NCBI GenBank assembly: GCA_002688965.1
Contig: NZEE01000030.1
Location: 4,995-11,073 of the forward strand
Source: an archaeon
Lineage (GTDB): Archaea; Aenigmatarchaeota; Aenigmatarchaeia; GW2011-AR5; GCA-2688965
DNA length: 6,079 nt
Direction of reading: 5' to 3'
A program made the position numbers and the translations under genes. Shown piece after piece: positions 1-5,001 of the stretch; within the stretch, counting starts at the first letter, position 1, and the number at the start of each line of letters is the position of its first letter. A model generated the notes under the pieces. It saw nothing but the letters and a program-made list of their open reading frames with translations, had not been told where the DNA came from and ran no database searches.

Positions 1-2
1 CA

Positions 3-1241
3 AGAATTTCATATTGGGCGAGAGCGGCTAGAGAAGGTTCTGGTGAACGGAATACTTTCTACCTTATATTAGATGAAATAGCAAAGTGTTCACCCGCATT
101 CGTTTCAGACAATGCAAGAACTTTAGCCGAATTAGGTTATTATAAGGACTTAATTAGATACTTTCACATTCCAGGTGTTGTTTCAGCTTTTGCCCAAAGT
201 ATTAGAGAAAAAGATAGGTTAGCTTGTAAATGGTCACCAAGAAAAGGTGAGAATGCTAAATTACTTCGTGATGAATTAGGTTTTACTAACAGAGATTATC
301 GTAAGTGGTTAAAGAGATATTCTACAACAGTTGAACAACAAATGTCAAATCGTGAATGGGATGATGTGAACTATTCATCAGTTCCAGGTGGTGCTATGAG
401 AAGATATGGAAAAGCCTTTGAAACTCGTGATGGAAAACGATTTGATGAATGGAAGAATGATAAGACCACAAAGGCATCAGTATCAGCATCATATCCACAC
501 GAAGTTATGGCAGTTGCAGTCAAAGATGAACAGTTAGCACAGAAACTATGGGATAACTTACCAGACTTAATCAAAGAAGGTGAGAATATCTTACCAATGA
601 TTGATACAAGTGGTAGTATGTATGGATTACCTATTGAGGTGGCTATATCATTAGGGTTATACTTATCGATAAACAACAAAGGTAAGTTTAACAGTAAGTA
701 TTTAACATTCTCTGAAAATCCAAAGTTAGGTCATATTCCACAAGGAACATTATTAGAAATTCGTCAAAAAATAATGGGTGATGGTTGGGGAATGAATACT
801 GATTTTGAAAAGGCTTATCACTTGATACTTGATTTGGCTGAAAAGTTTGATGTTAAAGATGAAGATATGCCAACAATGTTATTAGTGTTATCAGATATGC
901 AATTTGATGACAGTCATAATCGTGGTGAAAAACCTCATTTAGATAACATCAGAAGATTATTTGAAGAACGAGGTTACACAATGCCAAAGTTAGTATTTTG
1001 GAATTTAGAAGGAAGTCATTATGGTTCACCATCAATGCCATCAGTTGATGGTGTGGGTATGGTGAGTGGTTTTTCACCAAGTATCATGAAAGCAGTATTA
1101 GATTGTGATGACTTTACTCCATTGGGAATAATGGAAAGAGCACTTGAAAGTATCATATTGAATTATGATAATTTACCAAAGAAATTAGATATAGTAAAAG
1201 ACGAACACGAACCCGAAATGACAGAATACGGGTGGAGATAA
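3..1241 (+). CDS. DUF2828 / TROVE-like vWA-domain protein, 5'-partial
   Basis: Only the last 412 codons are here. The frame is open from nt 3, so the gene starts left of the window; the Met at 342 is internal. The upstream in-frame part carries family hallmarks: ARAAREGSGERNTF at the edge, CKWSPRKGENAKLLRDELGF, then KEW-like REWDDVNYSSVPGGAMRRYGKAF. The C-terminal half is a von Willebrand A fold with a metal-binding MIDAS: DTSGSM at nt 603-620, the threonine of MNTDF near nt 795, and the aspartate of LSDMQFD near nt 891. The family (DUF2828, related to the Ro60/TROVE class: helical-repeat RNA-binding part plus vWA domain) occurs in phages, giant viruses and plants, and its molecular role is largely unknown. 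RNA binding is inferred from the Ro60 relationship, not seen here. It ends with TAA and is followed by a promoter and a candidate structured RNA. Family assignment is from memory of the motif order and is strong. Confidence 0.88.
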   Translation, partial: RISYWARAAREGSGERNTFYLILDEIAKCSPAFVSDNARTLAELGYYKDLIRYFHIPGVVSAFAQSIREKDRLACKWSPRKGENAKLLRDELGFTNRDYRKWLKRYSTTVEQQMSNREWDDVNYSSVPGGAMRRYGKAFETRDGKRFDEWKNDKTTKASVSASYPHEVMAVAVKDEQLAQKLWDNLPDLIKEGENILPMIDTSGSMYGLPIEVAISLGLYLSINNKGKFNSKYLTFSENPKLGHIPQGTLLEIRQKIMGDGWGMNTDFEKAYHLILDLAEKFDVKDEDMPTMLLVLSDMQFDDSHNRGEKPHLDNIRRLFEERGYTMPKLVFWNLEGSHYGSPSMPSVDGVGMVSGFSPSIMKAVLDCDDFTPLGIMERALESIILNYDNLPKKLDIVKDEHEPEMTEYGWR

Positions 1242-1248
1242 AAAATAC

Positions 1249-1278
1249 TTGTATCGTTTAGTGATTTAGTTGTATATT
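1249..1278 (+). promoter_or_regulatory. sigma70-like promoter, shared phage motif (copy 1)
   Basis: TTGTAT (1249-1254) and TATATT (1273-1278) are separated by 18 nt. The flanking bases CTTGnnTCGT and GTATATT recur at exactly the same spacing at 5984-6014, also in an intergenic region just before a gene. Transcription would begin near 1285, a few nucleotides before the foldable segment at 1312-1414. The -10 lies in a short AT palindrome (1272-1287). Confidence 0.6.
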
Positions 1279-1284
1279 TATATA

Positions 1285-1414
1285 TACTAAAGGTTTTTGA
1301 AATAAAGGTTTAACCCAAATTCAGCACTTTATGAATAGATAAACGAAAACAAAGGCTACATGCCTTCAACGATGATGGGTTGATAATCATACCGTTACAA
1401 CTTCGGTGGGTTTA
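1285..1414 (+). ncRNA. candidate structured RNA or 5' leader element
   Basis: This non-coding stretch can be folded by eye into a closed multi-hairpin element. AACCCA (1312-1317) pairs with TGGGTT (1407-1412) and encloses three hairpins: ATTCA/TGAAT (1319-1323/1332-1336, 8-nt loop), AAGGC/GCCTT (1352-1356/1362-1366, 5-nt loop), and a longer arm AACG+ATGAT/ATCAT+CGTT (1368-1376/1386-1396, two-base bulge, 9-nt loop). A UUCG sits at 1402-1405. The loop of the longest arm contains a second TGGGTT (1376-1381) that could compete for AACCCA. A promoter-like site ends at 1278. It resembles a cloverleaf but has no canonical tRNA T-loop, so it is not called a tRNA. It could be a free small RNA, a riboswitch-like leader of the 1439 operon, or chance pairing in AT-rich DNA. 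The 5' and 3' limits are guesses. Confidence 0.4.
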
Positions 1415-1438
1415 GAAATTATTATATGAAGTTATACA

Positions 1439-1555
1439 ATGGGATTATCACAAAATCATCATAAAGTTAAATATGGTCAAACAGCACTCAACTACTTAAA
1501 TAAAAGAGAAGCTCATAAATACCGGACCACAGAAATGCTTAGGTTTATGAGCTAA
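1439..1555 (+). CDS. small protein of unknown function, 38 aa
   Basis: A short basic ORF starting MGLSQNHHKVKYGQTALNYL and ending EMLRFMS. No family is recognised. It is preceded by an in-frame TGA (1427-1429), so ATG 1439 is the only good start. The upstream RBS is weak (TGAAG at 1427-1431). Its composition (Lys, Arg, His, Tyr, Asn) suggests a soluble, possibly nucleic-acid-binding peptide. The last 44 nt form a 10-bp inverted repeat whose right arm reaches into the stop codon. It lies between the structured RNA candidate and the membrane-protein cluster and could be the first gene of the transcript from promoter 1249-1278. It may instead be non-coding leader sequence. Confidence 0.45.
   Translation: MGLSQNHHKVKYGQTALNYLNKREAHKYRTTEMLRFMS
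1510..1553 (+). repeat. 10-bp inverted repeat / hairpin
   Basis: AGCTCATAAA (1510-1519) is the exact reverse complement of TTTATGAGCT (1544-1553). Two more pairs (CC 1522-1523 with GG 1542-1543) stack after a TA bulge. The sequence downstream is A-rich (AAAAATTAAAAAAT), so it is not a forward intrinsic terminator. It ends 14 nt before the AAGGA of the next gene and may be an RNA-processing or stability stem. Confidence 0.55.
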
Positions 1556-1580
1556 AAATTAAAAAATAAGGAAAACAGAA

Positions 1581-1736
1581 ATGTTAGGTTATGCAATTAC
1601 TTTTATAATGGGAACAGTCGTAGGAATGTTCGTTATGGCATTATGTAAAATATCAAGTGAAACAGATGAACAGATGAAAACTTTGTCAGATGATGATTTA
1701 ACTTATGAATCAGTAGAAGACAGTTGGGCAAAATGA
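1581..1736 (+). CDS. small single-pass membrane protein, DUF3789-like
   Basis: 51 aa. A good RBS (AAGGA, 1568-1572) lies 8 nt before the ATG. Residues 1-22 form one glycine-containing hydrophobic helix (MLGYAITFIMGTVVGMFVMA) followed by LCKIS; the remaining 28 residues are acidic and polar. The MLG...GxxxGxFVMxLCxxS pattern is what I remember of DUF3789, a group of very short phage and prophage membrane proteins without known function. The helix probably inserts with the acidic tail in the cytoplasm. It opens a run of four membrane proteins (to 2349). Its stop TGA lies just before the next ATG (1738). Coding status is likely; the family name is tentative. Confidence 0.68.
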   Translation: MLGYAITFIMGTVVGMFVMALCKISSETDEQMKTLSDDDLTYESVEDSWAK

Positions 1737-1737
1737 A

Positions 1738-1914
1738 ATGGATAAAATCAAACACACAATCAAAGCAATATTATGGATGATATCAATTATGTGTATGGCT
1801 ATGATAATCACAATCAAAGACCCAAGAGAATTTGGTATTATAGCATTCGTAGGATTTATAAGTACTTATGTTTTAATAAGATGGGAAAAATTAGAAGAAT
1901 ATTTAGATGAATAA
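1738..1914 (+). CDS. small two-helix membrane protein, unknown function
   Basis: 58 aa, one nucleotide after the stop of the preceding gene, suggesting translational coupling; I see no strong RBS of its own. Two hydrophobic segments are visible: about residues 9-26 (KAILWMISIMCMAMIITI) and 32-48 (FGIIAFVGFISTYVLIR), joined by a short polar KDPRE turn. The C-terminus is acidic (EKLEEYLDE). A second overlapping ATG at 1733 gives only a 15-codon peptide and is less likely. No family recognised. A phage holin-like or inner-membrane accessory role is possible but nothing in the sequence decides it. Confidence 0.62.
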   Translation: MDKIKHTIKAILWMISIMCMAMIITIKDPREFGIIAFVGFISTYVLIRWEKLEEYLDE

Positions 1915-1929
1915 CACAGGAGAAGAAAA

Positions 1930-2073
1930 ATGGATAATTTAGTTTATTTAATGATAATGGCGTTAGGATTATTTTTTGCTGGAATAGTAAGTGGATCTAC
2001 TTGGTTAAGTGGTGTAGGTTTTTGTTTCGGTGTAGGTGCTTTCGTTTATGGTAAATACGGTGGGAGAAAATAG
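1930..2073 (+). CDS. small glycine-rich membrane protein, unknown function
   Basis: 47 aa. The upstream sequence has AGGAGAAG (1918-1925), a strong RBS about 4 nt before the ATG. Two short hydrophobic stretches, residues 3-21 and 27-40, are rich in Gly, Phe and Val (e.g. GVGFCFGVGAFVYGK), and the tail is basic (KYGGRK). Its stop TAG is followed directly by the ATG of the VanZ-like gene in the same frame, so the two are probably translated in a coupled manner. No known family recognised. The strong RBS and phased neighbours support a real gene. Confidence 0.65.
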   Translation: MDNLVYLMIMALGLFFAGIVSGSTWLSGVGFCFGVGAFVYGKYGGRK

Positions 2074-2349
2074 ATGATTGGTGTCTTAAAGAAATTATTG
2101 AAGTGGGGATTCAACAACAACACTTGGGCTTGGTTTCATATCTTAGCTGGTGGACTGTTAGCCAAACTCTTTGGATTTTGGGTTGTAGTGGTATTGGCAT
2201 TAGGTTGGGAAGTTGTAGAGTTTCTTTTAGAATCTGGTGGTAGTTTTGAGAAATGTAAAAAAACATATGGTTCTGTTGAGCGTTGGGCATATGATTCAAT
2301 TGGTGATATAATTGGAGCTATAGCCTGTGCAGCAATAGTTGTTTGGTAG
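2074..2349 (+). CDS. VanZ-like / DUF2238-like small membrane protein
   Basis: 91 aa with an RBS GGGAG at 2062-2066 and an ATG abutting the upstream TAG. Hydrophobic helices are visible at about residues 20-34, 35-51 and 76-91. Polar residues at the helix edges match the pattern of VanZ/YjdF-type proteins: FHILAGG (His22), GWEVVEFLLE (Glu46, Glu49) and YDSIGDIIGA (Asp74, Asp78). In that superfamily these positions form a conserved polar site in the membrane; the biochemical role is mostly unknown, and VanZ itself affects teicoplanin resistance. This copy is short and carries only the core. It closes a cluster of four membrane proteins, which could act at the envelope during infection (inference). 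Assignment is by motif pattern only. Confidence 0.66.
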   Translation: MIGVLKKLLKWGFNNNTWAWFHILAGGLLAKLFGFWVVVVLALGWEVVEFLLESGGSFEKCKKTYGSVERWAYDSIGDIIGAIACAAIVVW

Positions 2350-2376
2350 GATTCATAAAATTTATGTTTTAGCAAA

Positions 2377-2571
2377 ATGGGTAGAAAGAAAAAAAGAAAT
2401 AAGAAAAGAACTTTTCAACAGTTATTAGATTATTTGAATGACCAATCTATCAGGATAAAAGCTATCAGTAGAGAGGTATTTATGGGAGCTGATGTAGGTA
2501 CTCGTAAACATAAAGATAAGAAAAAGTACAATAGAAAAATAAAACATAAAAAGAAGCTAGAAAATGAGTAA
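2377..2571 (+). CDS. small highly basic protein, unknown function
   Basis: 64 aa. Both ends are Lys/Arg-rich (MGRKKKRNKKR at the start, KHKDKKKYNRKIKHKKK near the end) around a middle helix, residues 12-36 (TFQQLLDYLNDQSIRIKAIS). The composition suggests nucleic acid or ribosome binding, but no family is recognised. There is no convincing RBS before ATG 2377. An internal in-frame ATG at 2482 is preceded by GAGAGG (2471-2476), so a 29-residue shorter product is possible. The 3' end overlaps the next gene by 8 nt. Confidence 0.58.
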   Translation: MGRKKKRNKKRTFQQLLDYLNDQSIRIKAISREVFMGADVGTRKHKDKKKYNRKIKHKKKLENE

Positions 2572-2803
2572 AATGAATAAAAAACAAGAAATGTCTTTAA
2601 TGGAAGCTCTTGGCAGTATATTACCCGATTTGGGTGAAACTTTTATTGGATGGATACAAACATCATTTGGTGAATCTAAAAGTGAGAGTAGAAAACCAAA
2701 ACGAGCAAGAACAAAAAAAGGTAGATACAGAGCAGATGATAAATCTACAAAAGATGTAAATGAAGCTTGGGTTGGTGGTAAAGCACCTAAAAAGAAAAAG
2801 TAA
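2564..2803 (+). CDS. small basic phage protein with KKGRYRADD...NEAW tail motif
   Basis: 79 aa. The N-terminal third is a likely amphipathic helix (SLMEALGSILPDLGETFIGW), followed by a Ser/Glu linker and a basic tail ending GGKAPKKKK. The tail segment, residues 51-70 (KKGRYRADDKSTKDVNEAWV), resembles a short cassette I recall at the C-termini of various phage hypothetical proteins (roughly G+Y.ADD.ST.DVNEAW.GGKAPKK). That resemblance is from memory and has no assigned function. The gene starts inside the previous one (8-nt overlap), with a weak purine-rich RBS and a second ATG three codons on. Its stop abuts the ATG of the DUF2283 gene. Confidence 0.62.
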   Translation: MSKMNKKQEMSLMEALGSILPDLGETFIGWIQTSFGESKSESRKPKRARTKKGRYRADDKSTKDVNEAWVGGKAPKKKK

Positions 2804-3022
2804 ATGATAACTTACGATGAAATAAGTGGATTGATGTATATCTCATTAAAACATCAAAAAGATGATAAAAATATAGTGGTTAAATCAATGGTCATCGATG
2901 ATAATTTTATTGTAGATTATGATGAACTTACAGAACGAGTTATAGGAATAGAAATAACAGATACTGAAAGAACATCATATCTGTATGAAGCAATACAAGA
3001 TTTCACAAAAGGAAATAAATAG
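2804..3022 (+). CDS. DUF2283 family protein
   Basis: 72 aa. It matches the DUF2283 layout: a first strand MITYDEISGLMYISLK (family: xxYDxxxDxLYIxL), a middle strand VVKSMVIDDNFIVDYD, and the closing signature VIGIEITD (family: GxIvGIEIxda). Residues 55-72 form a short extra C-terminal helix (RTSYLYEAIQDF). DUF2283 proteins are small beta-rich proteins common in bacteria, toxin-antitoxin neighbourhoods and phages; no activity is established. The ATG follows the upstream TAA directly, and the purine-rich AAAGAAAAAG before it can serve as RBS. The stop TAG abuts the next ATG. No toxin partner is evident next door. Confidence 0.8.
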   Translation: MITYDEISGLMYISLKHQKDDKNIVVKSMVIDDNFIVDYDELTERVIGIEITDTERTSYLYEAIQDFTKGNK

Positions 3023-3187
3023 ATGCAATGTAGTGTAGATGAAAAAAGATTGACAGTTAAAATTGTTAGAGTGTTACGATTATTTGAAGATGCAGATATG
3101 TTTTCATTAGATGTCAAACGAATGATAGCAGAATGTATAGTTGAAGAAGTAAAATCAGAAATAAAGCCACAAGAGAGAGGACTATAG
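3023..3187 (+). CDS. small helical protein, unknown function, 54 aa
   Basis: It starts directly after the TAG of the DUF2283 gene, with AAGGA (3009-3013) 9 nt before the ATG. The protein looks like two amphipathic helices, residues 7-22 (EKRLTVKIVRVLRLFE) and 28-47 (SLDVKRMIAECIVEEVKSEI), with a polar tail. Two cysteines (3 and 38) are too far apart to suggest a metal site. No family recognised. The AGAGAGGA near its 3' end is the RBS of the next gene, whose TTG start lies 1 nt after this stop. Good RBS and phased packing support it. Confidence 0.62.
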   Translation: MQCSVDEKRLTVKIVRVLRLFEDADMFSLDVKRMIAECIVEEVKSEIKPQERGL

Positions 3188-3188
3188 A

Positions 3189-3602
3189 TTGGCTAAGAAA
3201 TTGATAAGAGATTCATTAGCTGACGTTATCAAACATGACAAAGTTAGAGTGTTTAAAGACATAGAAGAATACGAAACACTATTAAAAAATAAATTGATAG
3301 AAGAACTAGATGAGTTAAAGGAATCAGAGTATACAGATGTAACCGAATATGCAGATGTGTTTGAAGTACTCGAAACTTTAGCAGAATATTTTGGTAACAT
3401 AACTTTTGCTGACATTCGTGAAGAACAGTTACTTAAAGTTAAAGAACGAGGTGGATTCACTAGTGGTGTAGTATACACTTATGATGGTGACACAATACAA
3501 CCATTTGAAGATAAAATAAAACAAATGACAAAAGATAATCCAAATGATATGGAATTGGGAAACAAAATAAGAGAGTTGATGTTAAATGAAACTAAAGTAT
3601 AA
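3189..3602 (+). CDS. MazG-like NTP pyrophosphohydrolase
   Basis: 137 aa, starting with TTG. AGAGAGGA (3174-3181) lies 7 nt upstream and no ATG exists in the short open stretch before it. The N-terminal KKLIRDSLADVI matches the KLVRDKIPEII opening of small MazG-like/PRA-PH-like all-alpha NTP pyrophosphohydrolases, so the TTG start is well placed. The metal-binding signature is present as EELDE (Glu38, Glu39, Glu42) and EYADVFEV (Glu53, Asp56), and the domain closes with KVKERGGFTSGVVY (residues 83-96), typical of the family. Such enzymes hydrolyse (d)NTPs or modified nucleotides to monophosphates; in phages they are linked to nucleotide-pool control. The last 40 residues (YDGDTI onwards) extend beyond the core. 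Residue 9 is Ser where the family usually has Lys. Substrate cannot be told. It overlaps the next gene by 17 nt. Confidence 0.82.
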   Translation: MAKKLIRDSLADVIKHDKVRVFKDIEEYETLLKNKLIEELDELKESEYTDVTEYADVFEVLETLAEYFGNITFADIREEQLLKVKERGGFTSGVVYTYDGDTIQPFEDKIKQMTKDNPNDMELGNKIRELMLNETKV

Positions 3603-3723
3603 ATGTTCAAATTGTGATGATGAATTGACTGTGACAGAAACCAACAAAGAGTATATAGGTCAAGACAGGAGATGTGGTAAGTGTGGTTATGTGATGACAA
3701 GACAAGAGGAAAACAATGATTGA
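3586..3723 (+). CDS. small zinc-ribbon protein
   Basis: 45 aa, overlapping the end of the MazG-like gene in another frame. Two knuckles, C7-S-N-C10 and C30-G-K-C33-G, are separated by 19 residues, the spacing of a compact zinc ribbon. The N-terminus is MKLKYKCSNC and the segment RRCGKCGYVMTR is typical of rubredoxin/zinc-ribbon knuckles. Likely one zinc ion; role unknown (DNA, RNA or protein binding). The RBS is weak and the gene may depend on coupling with the upstream gene. It overlaps the next short ORF by 4 nt. Cysteine placement strongly argues that this frame is coding. Confidence 0.7.
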   Translation: MKLKYKCSNCDDELTVTETNKEYIGQDRRCGKCGYVMTRQEENND

Positions 3724-3815
3724 TAAGTATATTAAAACATCCAATTAGATCATATGGCTTTACTTGTAACTGTGAAACCACTTGTATGTGTGATTGGGGA
3801 ACCAGAGGTAAGTAA
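3720..3815 (+). CDS. Cys-rich 31-aa protein, possible
   Basis: An ORF beginning at TTG in a TTGA overlap with the stop of the zinc-ribbon gene; in-frame TGA at 3717 blocks any earlier start. The product contains ILKHPIRSYGFTCNCETTC and MCDWGTRGK: cysteines 16, 18, 23 and 25 in CxC-x4-CxC spacing, which looks like a tiny metal-binding motif and is unlikely in random AT-rich DNA. AGAGGA (3705-3710) lies 9 nt before the TTG. The competing ATG at 3716 gives only a 10-residue peptide. No family recognised. The codon pattern is like its neighbours. Confidence 0.5.
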   Translation: MISILKHPIRSYGFTCNCETTCMCDWGTRGK

Positions 3816-3818
3816 ACT

Positions 3819-4025
3819 TTGGAGAAACTAGATTTACACGGTGTAAGACACGGTGATGTAGATTTATTAGTAGAAAACTTTATATTACTTAATGATTCGT
3901 GGAAGATAGTATGTGGCAATTCAGATACAATGATTAAGTTAGTCAGAAACAAATTAAATTGGGCATATGAAAATCACAATGTCAAATGGTATAATCCAAC
4001 ACACAACACATTTTCAAGTATCTAA
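3819..4025 (+). CDS. Smr-like domain protein
   Basis: 68 aa starting at TTG, with AGAGG (3804-3808) about 10 nt upstream. The opening KLDLHGVRHGDVDLLVENFI contains the LDLHG signature of Smr domains, followed by a helix, a strand WKIVCGNS (positions 28-35) where Smr has a TGxG-type turn, and a helix TMIKLVRNKLNWAYE. The small size and GNS turn resemble stand-alone phage Smr-like proteins. Smr domains of MutS2 and related proteins bind or nick DNA or cleave RNA (collided ribosome rescue in SmrB). Whether this minimal copy is catalytic is unclear: LDLHG is kept but the GxG-type loop is altered to GNS. It lies just before the Mom-like gene, whose RBS overlaps its stop codon. Confidence 0.7.
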   Translation: MEKLDLHGVRHGDVDLLVENFILLNDSWKIVCGNSDTMIKLVRNKLNWAYENHNVKWYNPTHNTFSSI

Positions 4026-4033
4026 GGGGTAAC

Positions 4034-4666
4034 ATGGGTGGAGTAACTGATTATAAAGTAGAACATAGTACATATCATACAGTAAAGCCATTTATTGAAA
4101 AGTGGCATTATTCTCATAGCACTAAAGGTTTACATACATCTTACTGTTTTGGATTATTCAGAGAAGGTAAGTTTGGTTTGGATAAAATGATTGGAGCTAT
4201 GATATATGGTGTTCCTTCATCTATGGAAGGTCAGAAAACTGATAAGTATGGTAATGAATCAGGAAAGATATTAGAGTTAAATAGAATGTGTTGTATAGAC
4301 GATACTTTAACTAATACAGAGAGTTATTTTGTTGCTGGTACATTGAAATGGTTAGAAAGAAATACAGACTATCAAGTAGTAGTATCATATGCAGATCCAG
4401 AGTATGGTCACGGTGGAACTATTTATAAAGCAAGTAATTTTATTCATTATGATATGACGGGAACAGATAAAATATTAATGGTGGATGGGAAGAAATATCA
4501 CAGACGAACATTAAGAAAAGTATCACCATACGCTGAAACTATACGACAGAGATTAGAAGATAAGGATCCAGATGTATATTGGAAAAAGACTTGTGAGAAA
4601 CATATTTATATATACTATTTGGATAAAAAGTTAAAGAGAAAGATGAGGGATAAAAAAAGTGGATAG
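4034..4666 (+). CDS. Mom-like DNA modification enzyme (GNAT-related)
   Basis: 210 aa with a strong RBS, AAGGGG (4024-4029), 4 nt before the ATG. Motifs in order match Mom-type phage proteins: EKWHYSHS (22-29), GAMIYGVPSS (54-63), LELNRMCCIDDTLTNTESYF (80-99), VVVSYADPEYGHGGTIYKAS (115-134), YHRRTL (155-160) and KHIYIYYLDK (189-198). Phage Mu Mom, an acetyltransferase-fold enzyme, converts adenine in phage DNA to a carbamoylmethyl form that blocks host restriction. This protein probably modifies a base or an acyl acceptor in the same way, but the substrate cannot be read from sequence. Length agrees with the family. The neighbouring HNH nuclease and zinc protein fit an anti-restriction or DNA-processing module (inference). 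Family membership is recalled from motif order, not a search. Confidence 0.75.
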   Translation: MGGVTDYKVEHSTYHTVKPFIEKWHYSHSTKGLHTSYCFGLFREGKFGLDKMIGAMIYGVPSSMEGQKTDKYGNESGKILELNRMCCIDDTLTNTESYFVAGTLKWLERNTDYQVVVSYADPEYGHGGTIYKASNFIHYDMTGTDKILMVDGKKYHRRTLRKVSPYAETIRQRLEDKDPDVYWKKTCEKHIYIYYLDKKLKRKMRDKKSG

Positions 4667-4692
4667 GAAATTTTTTATAAGAGCAAATATAT

Positions 4693-4998
4693 ATGAGTAG
4701 CTCACCTAAGAAGAAATCGTTAAGTATGACTAGCTCGTCAAAAGTTAAGAAATCGTCTAACAAGAAAACAAAGAAGAAAGCTATTCGACTTTGTAAATCG
4801 TGTAACACAAACACCAAAGAAAACAAACGAGATAACAGTTTTCACGAACAAAACGATAAACACCACATTATGGCATTGGACTATTGTGAGGAACACGAAA
4901 CGATGTATAGCGGTAGAAAGTGTGAGCCTTGTTGGTGTGAGGTATGTGGGTATCTTGAGTATTATGAGATAACAACAAATCAAGAAGTCAATGGGTAG
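4693..4998 (+). CDS. Cys/His-rich putative zinc-binding protein
   Basis: 101 aa. Residues 1-30 are a low-complexity Ser/Lys tail; the rest has C34-K-S-C37, H57-H58, C65-E-E-H68 and C77-E-P-C80-W-C82-E-V-C85, enough ligands for two zinc ions. The section LDYCEEHETMYSGRKCEPCW resembles short zinc-finger modules seen in phage proteins, but no named family is assigned. The start shows a 33-nt (11-codon) imperfect tandem duplication (ATG 4693 and ATG 4726), so either Met could be used; AAGAG (4679-4683) favours 4693. The gap after the Mom-like gene is 26 nt and T-rich. TAG ends it one codon before the HNH start, in the same frame. Confidence 0.68.
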   Translation: MSSSPKKKSLSMTSSSKVKKSSNKKTKKKAIRLCKSCNTNTKENKRDNSFHEQNDKHHIMALDYCEEHETMYSGRKCEPCWCEVCGYLEYYEITTNQEVNG

Positions 4999-5001
4999 GA
5001 C

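Noticed and set aside
342..1241. The first gene as a complete 299-aa protein starting at ATG 342
   Set aside because: The frame is open to nt 3 and the upstream residues carry DUF2828 family motifs, so 342 is an internal methionine.
1272..1287. GTATAT-TTAT-ATATAC hairpin as a terminator of the DUF2828 gene
   Set aside because: Only A-T/G-C-poor pairs, no U-run directly after; the palindrome is better explained by the AT-rich -10 region of the promoter.
1312..1412. A tRNA gene in the cloverleaf-like segment
   Set aside because: No canonical T-arm (GGTTCRANYCC), no proper anticodon arm geometry, and a long unpaired stretch between the first and second hairpins.
2354..2370. CATAA/TTATG hairpin followed by TTTT as an intrinsic terminator after the VanZ-like gene
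   Set aside because: Five weak pairs with a 3-nt loop and only four T; too unstable to call.
4659..4700. GTG-started 13-codon ORF bridging the Mom-like gene and the zinc protein
   Set aside because: Too short, no motif, and it overlaps both neighbours; no support beyond an open frame.
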